Assembly (NCBI GenBank): GCA_007449985.2
Contig: VIIQ02000062.1
Span: 62,001 to 126,000, forward strand
Length of the DNA stretch: 64,000 nucleotides
Direction: 5' to 3'
From: Desmodesmus armatus
Taxonomy: Eukaryota > Chlorophyta > Chlorophyceae > Sphaeropleales > Scenedesmaceae
In this document: in pieces, positions 49,401 through 59,839 of the stretch
Layout: the number at the start of each line of letters is the position of its first letter
How positions within the stretch are numbered: the first letter of the stretch is position 1
Made by a program: the position numbers and the translations under genes
The notes under the pieces: generated by a model
Told to the model about the DNA's origin: nothing
Database searches by the model: none
Seen by the model: the letters and a program-made list of their open reading frames with translations, nothing else

Positions 49401-52400
49401 CATAGCTTACCTGGCAGCCACTCATGTCGATGAGCTTCACGCTGCTGTTGCTCTCAAGCGCCTTTGAGTGGCATACAACAAGGCACACACCACAAACTGT
49501 CAACTTCAGTGGTCAACTAGTACACCCTGGCCGTTGCCACATATTGTTGGCAGCAACAACAACGTGCCTGTCGACACTGTGGACCCTCTTCCCCCAGCAG
49601 TCAACTAAAACCTCCAATCCCTGCAACCCTGTGACACACGATAAAATCTTCCCTGCACAGGGATTGTCCCCTCCCTGCACTCTTGCTCTGAGGGTGACCC
49701 TCTTTTGCAGAGGAGGATTTCTTCAAGCCCCAAGCAGCAAGTTCACCTTGGCGATGTGTGATGCTCCAGTGTCAGTGTCCCTGCCGATTATACCAAGCCC
49801 TCCATCCCACTAGGACCCACGGGTCATTGCTCTAGCTAGCTTTCCGGCAGCCTGGCCACTCACCTTGGCAATGTGTGATGCTCCAGTGTCTGTGATGCCG
49901 CTCCAGGGGAGGTACAGCTGCTCCAGGCCGCTGCTGCAGTACTTGAGCCCCTCCGCCAGCGCCTTGGCACTCTTCACGCCCAGCATGTTCCAGCCCAGGC
50001 GCAATACCTTCAGCTGCCTGCAGAACAGCAGACGGCACACAGTTCACGCTGGGTTGAAGTACAGGAGGTGGTGTGCGCCGTGAAACAAACAAAACATGAG
50101 TAATCACAGCATGGTCCAGAGCCAGCACCTGCAGCTGCCTGCTGTAGCATGCATCTATGGCACAGAAAGCGGCCCAAAACAAACAGCCCCGTGTGTCAAC
50201 CCCAGGCAATGTCAGCCAGAATGAAGCACTGAAGGTGCTGCGCAACACAGGCATGCATTGTAACATCCAGGCACAACCGGTGTGGCACTGCCACTGGCTG
50301 ACTTGCAGTTGGCTGCTGAGTCCAAACGCCACCAGCATCTGGCTTGTTGAAGAGGCTCAAGACACCGAGGACAGCACTGCACACATCAGCTGTGGCCGGC
50401 TGCAGCACACGCTCGCAAAGTACGCGGTCCTTTCCCCCATGCATGGCAACTGGGACTAGAACGCACAAAGAAGCACAAAATCCAGCACAGCATGCCATGC
50501 AAGGCAGACTTTTGCACCCCACTGTCAGCACTCACCTTGCTCCCTCCAGCATGCCCTTCAAACACCCTGACAGCCGTTCCGTCACACCGCACCCACTCAA
50601 GTCCAGCAGCTGCAGCAGACAGTCCCCAGTCCCCACAACCCTGCACACCGCCTCTGCCCCAGCATCCCTATCGGGTTGCTGCACAGCACCAGCTGCAGCA
50701 GCATGGCATGGCCAAAGCTTGGAGGTTGCAGCAGCTGCTGCTGCTGCTGTGACTGCTGAGGGCGGAATCCCCCCGCCTGCTCTGCAAACTGCAACCTGCT
50801 GCTTCCTTCAATACTCGAGGCGGCCGGGCCTCTCCAGTTCGACCCGCCACCGCTGCTGCTGCTAGCTGCAGCAGCGGCACCGCTCTGCGAGCTGCCCTGG
50901 CTAAGCCCGAGCTGGTACTGTTGACGTGCGGTAGGGTTTTAGCCCCAGCGCAGCTGGGGTTTTGGCTTCGGTTGGGTGAACCCTCGGACTCCCCCGCTTC
51001 ACAAGTTGACCGGCGCCTTGCCTGCATCATCATCTGAGGGGGCTTATGCAGCACCGGCAACAGCAGCAGGGGAACGTCCGGACCCAGCTGGTTAAACCCT
51101 AGGTCCAAACCACACACCATGCAGCAGCTGGGGTTTAGCAGGGCGGCTGCTATGATCTGTAGGTCTCGGTCCTTGAGGCCGTTGTTCCGGAGCAGCAGCA
51201 GTCTGAGGTCTGGAAGCTGCGGGATCGCGGCAGCGAGGGCTTGCACTTGTTGGCGGCCTGCATGCAGATGAGACAAGGTACGACGAGATTTAGACACCCC
51301 CCCTGAGTTCCCTAATGCCGTAGGTATGCAGATGATGCATGTAAGCAAGCAGCTGCTCTGACAAGGCAAGCAGCTGCTCTGACATGTGCCAATGCATTTG
51401 CTAGCACTGCACCGTGCAGTAAGCACTAAGCACACAGTTGACTCCAGGTCATACAGCTATCAGCAGCAAACTGCATTTCCAGCAACAGCACGGTAAACAG
51501 GAAGCATGCAACTGCCTATTCTGCCCCGCCGGGGCGCCCAAGCCAGAGAAGGCGCGTACACTTACTAGCTAGGGCATGGTCCAGGTTGAATGTGGTGGGA
51601 TATAGCTGCGTGCCTGCATCCCGGCCTTGTTGGTGGTACCTGAAAGGTGCATAGACAGGGAATGTCGTTTGGTTACTAGTCGTGTGGTTATCAGCCCCAT
51701 GAGAGCCTCATTCTGTCCAACACCACCACCGAGAATCAGGTAGTAGCTGCTGGCAACATTCAAAGTTATACACTGCTGACAGGTGCACAACCCCGGCAGC
51801 AATGTGCGGTAGGATGCTGTTCTGTAGCAAGAAATCAGCGACGGCACATGAGATTCGCACTGACACTTGTGTAGTCGTCAATCCCTGCCTGACAGACCAC
51901 CCACCTGGCAATGAGACGCTCCACCTCGCCTCCCTGCAATCCCAATGCCGAACCCCCTTGAACCCTGCCGCTGCCCCCAGCTACAACACCTCCACCCCCC
52001 TCCCCTGCATCTCGCGCTGCTGCTGCTGCTGCCGCACTGCTGCCATTCCCAGCCGCCGCCGCTGCCGCCTGCATGTTGACGGCTGTGGTGATACTGCATG
52101 CCAGCTGCTGCAGTTGCGCCCCTGCACAGTCCCGTAGCAGCCCCTGATACCCCTCACACGCCGCCGCTGCTGCCGCCGCCGCAGCACCCCGTGGCAGCAG
52201 CGGTAGCCCTGCTGCGCCCTTACAGCCGCCACTACTGCCGCTGCTGCTGCTGCTGCTGCTGGGGACACCCTGGCCGCCCAGACTCTCTCTGCTGTACAAG
52301 TAGGGCTCCGGAGTCAAGCTGTACCGCCTGAGCTGCTGTTGCCTGCCTGTACTGTCTGTAACGCTGCTGCTGCTGCTGGCACCCCACGCACCTGACCCCT

Positions 52401-55400
52401 CAGCTGCCAGGCACCCCCTGTCCAACTGCACAGCAGCAGCTGCTGCCGCAGTGCCCCGCCGCCCTGGCTGCAGCCTCTCCTGCTGCTGCTGCCACTGCTG
52501 CTGCTTGTCTTGCGAGGCCCGCAGGACCCTATCCCTAGCAGGACTCCTCCTACCCCCGAACTGAGCCAACACTGGATCCACTGTGACACCAGGGCTCCCT
52601 AACTGACCAGGTACTGCTGCTGCTGCTGCTGCAGGCCAGGAGGGCATCCCTGCTGTGCTGATGCTTGAGCTGCTGGCAGTACCCTGCTGCTGCTGCTGGT
52701 AAGTGCCGGTGGGGCCGAATGCTTGGGTCAGCAGCAGCTCTGAATGGGTGCGGCCCTCAACCACGTCTGGTGCTGCAGCAAGAGTACGGCCCTGCACATG
52801 TACATGGTAATATCAGCCAGCGAGTGATATCTGCTGGTTAGCCAGCCGCGTGCTCTGCTGCCTACATGCCATGCAAGTCTTATGGAAATCAGGAGGGTGT
52901 CAGCGCTTGTGTGCTGTGTGCACAGCAGCAACAAACAGATTCCGCTGCAGCCCATGCAGTGGTCGACAATGCACCAGTGCCACTGCGGCAGCCCACTAGG
53001 AATGGCCAGCTGCATGCTTGTGAGACTCAAACCATGCAGAAATACACCGTAACAAAACATGCTGCTGCTGCTGCTGCTGCTGCTCACCTGCAGCTTCACT
53101 GTGCCTCCAGCAGTCTGACCAAGACTTCGAGGCGCCTGCCCATCTGCAGCTGCTGTCCCTTGGCTGCGCGCAGCCCCTGCACCAGCATTGGCACTGCCCC
53201 TGGAACCTCTGCCTGCAGCTGATGCTGCAGCAGCTGCCGACACTGTGACAGTCTTGGTCTTCTTTGTGGCTGTAGCGGCTGCAGCGCTCACTCCTGCAAC
53301 CTCAGCTGCGCTGCTGTTCTGTGCTACAGCCTGGGGCTGGCTCTTGAGGGCTTGCTTTCTATCGGCTCCTGCAGGTCCACTACTGCTGCTGCTGCCACGT
53401 TTGTTGCGCGCTTTCAGGGAACTACTGTCGCTGCCGTCAGCTGCTGTTCGAGCAGCGGCGTTGGCAGTAGCGCCTGCTGGCTTCTTGTCCGAGACTTGCT
53501 GCTGCTGCTGCTGCTTCTGCTTGGGGGGTGACGCTGCCAGCAACGGTGCATCACGTGGCGCAGTCGCCTGTAACTGCTGCTGCTGCTGCTGCTGCTGCCG
53601 GCTCTGATGCAACTCCAGTTGCCTTAGCTGCTGGATGGATGCCCCTAGTGAAGCTGCCACATGGCCCAAACTGAAGCCAGGGTGATTCACGGGGGAGTCA
53701 AGGGAAGGAAAGTCCTGCAGAGCAACAGCAGCACCCTCTTCGCTGCTGCCTTATGTTTTGTGGGACATACGGCAACTGCTGTCCGATATCGCGACGGCTC
53801 ACATGTTGCACTGTGGCAAATGCTACATGGCATCCAACATGCTGTGGGGAAGTACAACCATGTGCGGCAGCAACATCGTGCGAGCCAATCCATTTGCAGC
53901 CCCTGGTGCCCTACCTCACTGAACCCATCGCTCTCCCTGCTTGCCGCCCGGAGACGCCTGCTGCTCCTGATAGCTGCGCTGCTGCTGGGCCGGCTGCCGG
54001 TACCCCTGCCCACCCCTGCCACTGCTCCTGCATCCCCCAAGGCCCTGCGGGCTGCCGCACTGCGGTTGCTGTTGGGTAGCTTCACTGTCAAGCTCCTGTT
54101 GAAGGATGCACCTGGCCCTTGGTGTGGACTGCTGCTGGGAGAGCAGCACTCGTCTGCCTTTGCTCCTGCTGCGGCTGTTGCTCCTGCTGTGGGGAGCATT
54201 GCCAAGCTTTCTGACAGATAACTGCAACAGCAGCAACCAGAGCCCAGCCAAAACACAGAAGGGTTTCAGGCAACACACCATACAGCGGCCAAGGAAAGCA
54301 TTCGGTGGTAGCAGCTGCACATAGAATGTCTTGTGCTGATGCAGCAAGATGACGGGCAAGGCACGTAGACGGCAACATGCATGTGCAAGTTGCTAGCACC
54401 CCCACAACAGCACAGCCGCTGACCTGTCGAGTGCTTGCTTGCCGTATCCAGCGGCCATTGCATACAGCAGCCCCTGACTGTCCACAACAGGGTGCCAACT
54501 TGAAGGAGGGCCAGGACCCTGTCCAGGGCTTGAGCCATAACCTGTACTGCTGCCGCGTAGCTGCTGCTTACGGGGACTTGTACTGCTGCTGCTGCTGGGG
54601 ACACCAGAGAGAACAAGGCTTGCAGCAGGCTGCTGCTGCTGCTGCTGCAGCGGCGGCGGCTGAGGCAGCTGCATGGCTGTTTGTGAGCAATGCTGTAGAG
54701 CAGCCAGTTGCGAGGAGATATCGTCGCCTGTTGAGCTGCCGCCGTGGCTTGAGGCTTGCTGGACATTGGCTGTACTGCCGCTGCTGCTGCTGGCAGGCTG
54801 TGCAGCCCTGCTGCAGCTGACATCTGACTGTGATGCAGCAAGCTGTGAGGCTTGAGAGTCCTGACAGCTACACAGCAGTGCAAAAGCAGCAGAGCACAGC
54901 ACAGCATGGCATAAGGGAATCAGCTGCATGATTACCCATAATCAGTACCGATAGTCAGGCAGAGTGCAGGAGTGGGCAAAACACAGCATTACGATGCTCA
55001 CAGCACAGAGTCAATTTGCTGATGATGGCAAGTAAAGGCCCTGTTCTTCTTGGTACCTATCGTGCAATATCGTACATACCTGCTGCTACCGTCAGCTCGT
55101 TGCACAGTGCTGCTTGGATAAATTTGTGCCTCAGCAGCAGTGGCTCCATTGCTTGCACCAGCTTGGCTTGTTGAGGGGTTGGGTTGTGTGCATGCTGACA
55201 CACTGACGGGCTCCCCAGGCACGTCTGGTTCATCTGCTGCAGCTGGAGGCAGCAGCTGCTTCTTTTTGTAGCTTGGCTGACATGCAGTGAAGGCCTTGTG
55301 CTGGGCCAACCGCTGCTGCTCCTTGCGTCGGCCAACTAGGTCCGGGGTGCTTGCCCGCTCATAGCTGAAGCCGGCCCTGAAAGGAGGCGGGCTTGGGCTG

Positions 55401-55792
55401 TGCTGCTTGAGCTGCCCTGCTGCTGCTGTTGGTGGCAAGAACCTGAGCTCTGCATTTGCAGCTGGCTTCTTGGTAGTGTGGGCCGCTGAAGGCATGACCA
55501 ATCGCCCAGCAGCAGATGTCAGCAGCAGGCACTAGTGTAGCAGGACTGCTACATGACCAGCTTGTTCACCAACGTACGTGCCACAGCCCCCCTTTTTTAA
55601 CTTAGATAAAACAACTGCTCTTGGTGAGAAACAGGCATGAAATGCATCGCAGGCACTGAACTCACCACTGCTGTCAAGCAGCATCTGCTGCATGGCCCTC
55701 TGCACCACAGCGACATCGATCTTGGGCAGAATTGAACGAGATGGATCTGAATGTAACTCATATTGAACGTGTGGGTGATGATCGCCTGTCAT
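40458..55792 (-). CDS. Giant LRR / DUF4476-like / IQ-motif protein (29 exons, four single-base frame breaks)
   Basis: Minus-strand exons in order: 55666-55792, 55080-55485, 54424-54867, 53915-54221, 53088-53714, 51905-52791, 51566-51639, 51022-51257, 50536-50917, 49864-50017, 49411-49461, 49046-49120, 48755-48809, 47961-48465, 47787-47879, 47228-47337, 46497-46800, 45931-46050, 45371-45466, 44891-45020, 44313-44520, 43724-43876, 42395-42562, 42024-42170, 41725-41823, 41570-41629, 41206-41519, 40971-41062 and 40458-40758. They sum to 6,725 nt. Four missing bases (near 50666, 48201, 44354 and 41478) bring this to 6,729 and restore every phase, giving about 2,242 residues. Residues 1-930 are Ser/Gln/Ala-rich and disordered. 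RNI-type leucine-rich repeats follow (VLRLGWNMLGVKSAKAL, VKLIDMSGCQ), then a Lys-rich patch. DUF4476-like helices contain VVDPENF. An IQ motif (AVTIQSAWRAYLIRK) near 2120-2135 should bind calmodulin. A ciliary scaffold role is only a guess. One GC-AG intron (50918-51021) and one weak GTCACC donor (41205) are assumed. Confidence 0.8.
42607..43364. mobile_element. TTAA-flanked inverted-repeat element, ~750 bp, non-autonomous
   Basis: It lies in an intron of the LRR gene. Terminal inverted repeats GGGGGAAGGATACAATT (from 42611) and its complement (to 43360) are exact over 17 bp. The right flank is TTAA and the left is TTCA, a likely mutated copy. TTAA duplication is the mark of piggyBac-superfamily insertion. 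There is no transposase frame inside, and base composition is richer in A/T than the surroundings. Confidence 0.75.
43546..43666 (+). repeat. (CAGCAC)n hexanucleotide microsatellite
   Basis: About 20 near-perfect copies of a 6-bp unit in an intron of the LRR gene. The frames read as Ala-Pro or Gln-His repeats but are outside the exon chain. Confidence 0.95.
45331..45360 (-). repeat. Interstitial telomere-like motif
   Basis: CCTAAGCCTAAACCCTAACC in an intron of the LRR gene, i.e. TTTAGGG-like units on the minus strand. Confidence 0.6.
45518..45895. mobile_element. piggyBac-type MITE, 370 bp with TTAA target duplication
   Basis: TTAA at 45518-45521 and again at 45892-45895 flank an element of 370 bp. 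Its ends are perfect inverted repeats, CCCTTTACCTGCCAG and its complement. TTAA target duplication plus CCC..GGG termini is the classic signature of the piggyBac superfamily. There is no coding capacity, so it would have been moved by a transposase made elsewhere. A palindrome follows the left end (GGTCCTATATCTAGGACC). It sits in an LRR-gene intron. Confidence 0.9.
46223..46344 (-). repeat. Shadow of LRR-gene exon 17, possible in-frame cassette exon
   Basis: About 100 nt repeat the end of the exon at 46497-46800 (GVDLEGRLGGSGM against GVDLEGSLAGSGM). The copy keeps an open frame and a GT donor at 46227. With an acceptor at 46345 (TATAGAG) it would be a 117-nt exon, 39 codons, phase 0 at both ends. 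It could be inserted or skipped without changing frame. Confidence 0.7.
49738..49797 (-). repeat. Shadow of the 3' end of LRR-gene exon 10
   Basis: About 40 nt match the end of the exon at 49864-50017 (GACACTGGAGCATCACACAT), including the AAGGTGA donor, about 120 bp downstream in the transcript. Confidence 0.8.
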
Positions 55793-56922
55793 GTCGCCGT
55801 ACTCACGATCAGGGTGCCCGAGAGCATCAGGCCCGTGCTCTACATGTCTCCGCTGATCGTCCCCGATATATACGTGTCATATCCATGGACAATCATGACT
55901 AGCTCTTTCCTTAGGAAGTAGTTGTAACAGTGTTGTGGCTGTAGCAGTGCAACCACAAATGTACAGGACATGTACAGGAGCTACTGTCCTGCTGTCCATC
56001 ATAACCACATGAGGCTGCTGTAAGTCGGGTTATTGAAGGCTGTGAGTGCTGCCAGATGTCGAGGCAAGGTCATGTAACAGCACAAAGTCGTTGCCAATGA
56101 TGGCGAAACCGCATCATGTCATCTGCACCCTTCGGTGCCACTCGGGTGGCTTGAGGTCCCAAGCCGCCTGGCACACCCAGGTGATCACTACACCACACCA
56201 ACCAGTGATAAAACAGCAGAGCAAGTCGCCAAATCCTCACACAAGCCCCCAAAACAAAGAATACCAAGCAAAATCTCAAAACAACTGCGTTGCTGAAGTT
56301 GGCACAAGAAGCAGTAGTGCCATGCAGGAAGGCTGCCTTGGCAGTCTAGCTGGCCAGCCATGGCTGCACAGTGGCCAAAAGAACCCAGCATGCGGTGTAC
56401 AATGCCAAAGGACGCCGGGATCAAAGTCAAAGGACACCGGTACCAGAGCAGGCCCTGCACGTGGGTTAGTAATCAGCACCCATCAAAACGCTCAGGCCAA
56501 GCCCTGCCTCCAAAATCACAAAACTTTACCGCGAGCCACAGGGGTCCACTACGAGCCAAGCTGGCCCACAGGATGCGCCGAGTCACAAGCCGTGACACAA
56601 GATCTGGCATTTTTGGCAGTGATGCAGACATATACAACCGCCAAAGCTGAACACCTCCCATGTTGGTGTTGGTCAAACTTGACAAACACAGGCTGTCAGT
56701 TGGGCACCACATGTGCTGATCAAGGGCCCAAGACGCCACAAACCAAACTGTACATCACCCCACATGCATGCAGTATGCCATTTGTCCGGGACAGATCGTC
56801 ATGGAGCGTCACCTCAAGTCATGCAATAGACCGCCCAGATGCAGCGGCTGCAACCGAGCTGGCAGCGTCGCACAGACAACGCCTGTGAGATCGGTTTTGA
56901 CTGCAAGAACCCCCAGCCTCAC
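55793..56922. other. Intergenic gap upstream of the LRR gene
   Basis: This should hold the promoter of the LRR gene and the 3' UTR of the next minus-strand gene. The plus strand is C/A-rich. An open frame of 280 codons on the plus strand (56046-56888) is judged spurious. No repeats stand out. Confidence 0.5.
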
Positions 56923-58479
56923 TCAGTGCTGCTGCTGCTTCGGCTGCAGGAGGGAGATTGCTTTCTGCATGAAATCCAGCATCTGTGCTGGGTTATGCAG
57001 GAAGCGTGCTGCAAACTGAATGAACCCGTCAAAGTTGTCTGGGCTGGCCGCAAACATGGCGTCCAACTGCTGCATTGTCTGCTCAGCCTGCTGCAGCATC
57101 TGCGCACTGCACCCAGCAGACACAAACTCCCTGTGCAGGAACCCAAACACCCTTGCCCTTTGCTCTGCTGTTGCTGCATTGGCTGGTGCTGTGCGTGCTC
57201 CTGTGTGGTGCAGTCTGCCTGTGCTGCTTGCCATGGCGGCTGCGGACTGCTGCTTGTGCACCTGTGCTGCTGGTGGTGCTGCTGGTGGTGCTGCTGGTGG
57301 TGCTGCTGGTGGTGCTGCTGGTGGTGCTGGCTCTGGCTCCGAGTCAGCGGCGCTGCTGCTGCTGCCACCTGATGCCATACCCATGGGCAGCTCGACATGG
57401 AAGTCCTGCAGCATTTTGTTGGCAGTCCGGCTGCGCACCTGCATCATTGCACCAAAAAGCGCAGGTCCCAGAGCGGTCATGAACACCACTGGCAGTACGG
57501 CCCGCCTGTCACAGTTGCTGTTGTCCCAGGGATCTGTTGCACAAGCAAACTTTGCATGCATGCGCAGATGCGGCCATGTGATATCGAACACCATATTGCT
57601 GCCAGCACAGCACTTGCCACCGAAATTCGAATCTGCAGGTGATGCTGCTGCAGGCAGTGACAGTAACAGCCTGCTGCGCTGTGGAACTGTGTGCACTAAC
57701 GCAACTCATACGGTTGGCACCCCCAATGGCACTTGAGCTCACCCTGCGGCCTTCTGCTGCTGCAGGTAGCACTGCATCAGCATCCAGCTCTGCCCTGCCA
57801 CGGCGCACACCGCGCTTGGCTGCTGCTGCTGTCGCCTTGGCTTTGTTGGCTGCCGATTCCTGCAGCATCAAGTCCATCTGCAGGTCTTCCCAGTCTGCCT
57901 GGATGGAGGACAGCTTGCCACTGGCAGCCAACCTGCGGACGGGAAATGGGATTTGAATCAGGCTCGAATTCTATCATCCCAGCAGGAACACTGCTGAATA
58001 AAAGGCATGCACATGCAGGAGCGGCAGATGTGATAGTCAAGGGTTGCAGGTGCACCTGATTATTCGTGGCGCAACAGCATTGCAAGGTTCAGTGCGCCAG
58101 CCCTGCTTTGCACTCAATTGGAGGAGTCACACACCTTGCCCATCTCTGTGCCAGTGTGCATCCCTGCTGCCAGCGCTGTTGGTACACCTCATACTCTGCA
58201 GCTGCGTCAGGGCCCTCCGAGGGGTCTGGGGAGGGAACAGCGGCTCTGACAAGCTGTGCTGGCCGCCTGCTGGGCACACTACCTCGCTGTCGTCCTCGCT
58301 GCTGTGTCCGCTGCTATTCAGATCCTGCTGGGTTGTTGTTGATGGGGTCGGGCTCTCCCAGGTACCAACGTGCAGATGAATGGATGCCAGTGCAGGCACA
58401 GCCATCTTGCTAGCAACGCCATTGCTGTCGTTGCAGTACTCCTGTGCTGGACAGAAGGCTGCCTTGATGCTTTCCATGT
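56923..58479 (-). CDS. Unrecognised protein with (PPAA)n repeat; 5' end unresolved
   Basis: Three coherent minus-strand exons: 58135-58479, 57743-57932 and 56923-57678 (stop at 56923). Phases close if one base is added near 58282, where GAGGTA becomes GAGGGTA and the frame continues as DSEGSVPSRRPAQLV. They encode at least 430 residues. Visible parts are an acidic Ser-rich stretch, a helical segment (YQQRWQQGCTLAQRW, QADWEDLQMDLML), a Cys-containing core (FACATDPWDNSNCDRR followed by a hydrophobic VLPVVFMTALGPALFGAMM), a PPAA repeat of about five units and C-terminal helices ending in poly-Gln. The first exon begins in phase 1 (AC|ATGGAA). Either the ATG at 58477 is the start after a 5' UTR intron, or more exons lie upstream between 58.5 and 58.9 kb. 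No family recognised. Confidence 0.65.
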
Positions 58480-59839
58480 CTGCAACAGTCAAACATGTGG
58501 AATACTGTTGAGGGTTGCAAATGGGTGTCGGAGATCCCTGGATGGTGAGTTGCTGCCTGGGTGATTTCGAATGCAAGGCGTTCATGCAGCATGAACGCAT
58601 GTGCACCGGAGCTCTTCCTGTTTGAGGTTTGCCAGCATTGGATGGAGACTGCAAGAACTGAGAAAAGGTACTTTACAACACAAACAACCAGCTGCTGTGG
58701 CTTGTCCGGGATTGGCTGTGCTCACCTCAAACTACGGTCAGAGTCTGCTGCTGCAACCAGTCTGAAGGAAGGAAGGAAGCAGGGAGCTCAAGACCTGTAA
58801 CGCAAGTAAGATCCAATCACAAACGCGTATTTCAAACACTTGCAAGCGCTCAGCAACCGCGAATGAGACAGCAGGATGGGGGAACTGCATGGTGCTGGCT
58901 CTGGGGGACAGGGACAGTAAGCAGCGTCATGTGCATTCATACCAGCAGAATGAGTACTTGATACCTACCTTTGTAGTAGCACCTTTGTTGCTTGAAGGCC
59001 CCTCAGGTGGTGGAAACAGGGGATGACAGCTCCAATGTTTCAAGCGAAGGAGTCACAGCAGAGCTAAGGGGTTCAAATAGTACCATACACTGGAGTTGAA
59101 TACAGCAAGCGGGCCTACTGCGTCAATGTACAGGCCTCGGCTGGCTTCAAACCTGCTGTCCGAAACCTGCTACCACTTTCAAAGTGAAAGCAAGTCAAGA
59201 GGATATGACCCCATGACCCGAAGTTGATGTCAGCACTCTTGCTTCTGTCTGGGCTCACCCCCGGACTTGCTGCTGGGTGTGGGAGTGATCCACTGGGCTA
59301 GATGTTCCAGCCACAAGCTCCAACTTAGTTGTGCTGTGTTTGTGAGCGCATCTACGTGCGTCTATGCCCCTTTTGACTCCAGCCAGCACAAACCACAGGG
59401 GCGCAGCAACATGGCACTCTGCTGTACAGGGGCTTTATGGTGTGCCGCTTGGGGCACCCTCAGCACGCATGCGCAGCAACAGTCATGTAGGGGCCGACGA
59501 CATGCGTGCTACACCACGGAACCTTGTTACAAGTTGTAGAAAAGCTCAAGGTCCGCTTCTGAGCGGGCCCTGCTGTGCAAAAGCCAACCAAATGCTGCCA
59601 CTGTCAAGTCAGGTTCAAGTGGTGTAACAAAATGCCATCCCCAACAAGCCGCAACCGACCACACCCATACATGTGCAACATGCACAAGCCTAGTACACAT
59701 ACAGTGCAAGTCAACATCCAGGTACGGCTGTACAGAGTGCTGTGGCTGTGCAGGCAGGCAGAGCCCAACACTGCCCAATCACAGGGCAGCTGCTCAGCAG
59801 TGCTTGCCAAAACTTTACTAACACCCAGGCTGCGCCTCA
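58480..59839. other. Gap between two minus-strand genes
   Basis: The left part may contain 5' exons or 5' UTR of the preceding gene. Candidate short frames near 58570-58680, 58730-58780 and an ATG at 58890 could not be joined in phase. The right part is the presumed 3' UTR of the BTB gene. Confidence 0.4.
59525..59529 (-). terminator. Candidate polyadenylation signal TGTAA for the BTB gene
   Basis: TGTAAC on the minus strand about 310 nt after the BTB stop codon, a normal distance for a green algal 3' UTR. Confidence 0.45.

Noticed and set aside
50918..51021. Second frameshift in LRR-gene exon 8 instead of an intron
   Set aside because: A GC-AG intron with the good donor context CAG|GCAAGG and acceptor CAACAG restores phase without assuming an error, so the intron was preferred.
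56046..56888. 280-codon open frame on the plus strand
   Set aside because: It lies in C/A-rich sequence complementary to the presumed 3' UTR of a minus-strand gene, where stop codons are rare by composition. It has no domain, no splice partners and no biased codon use like the real genes.
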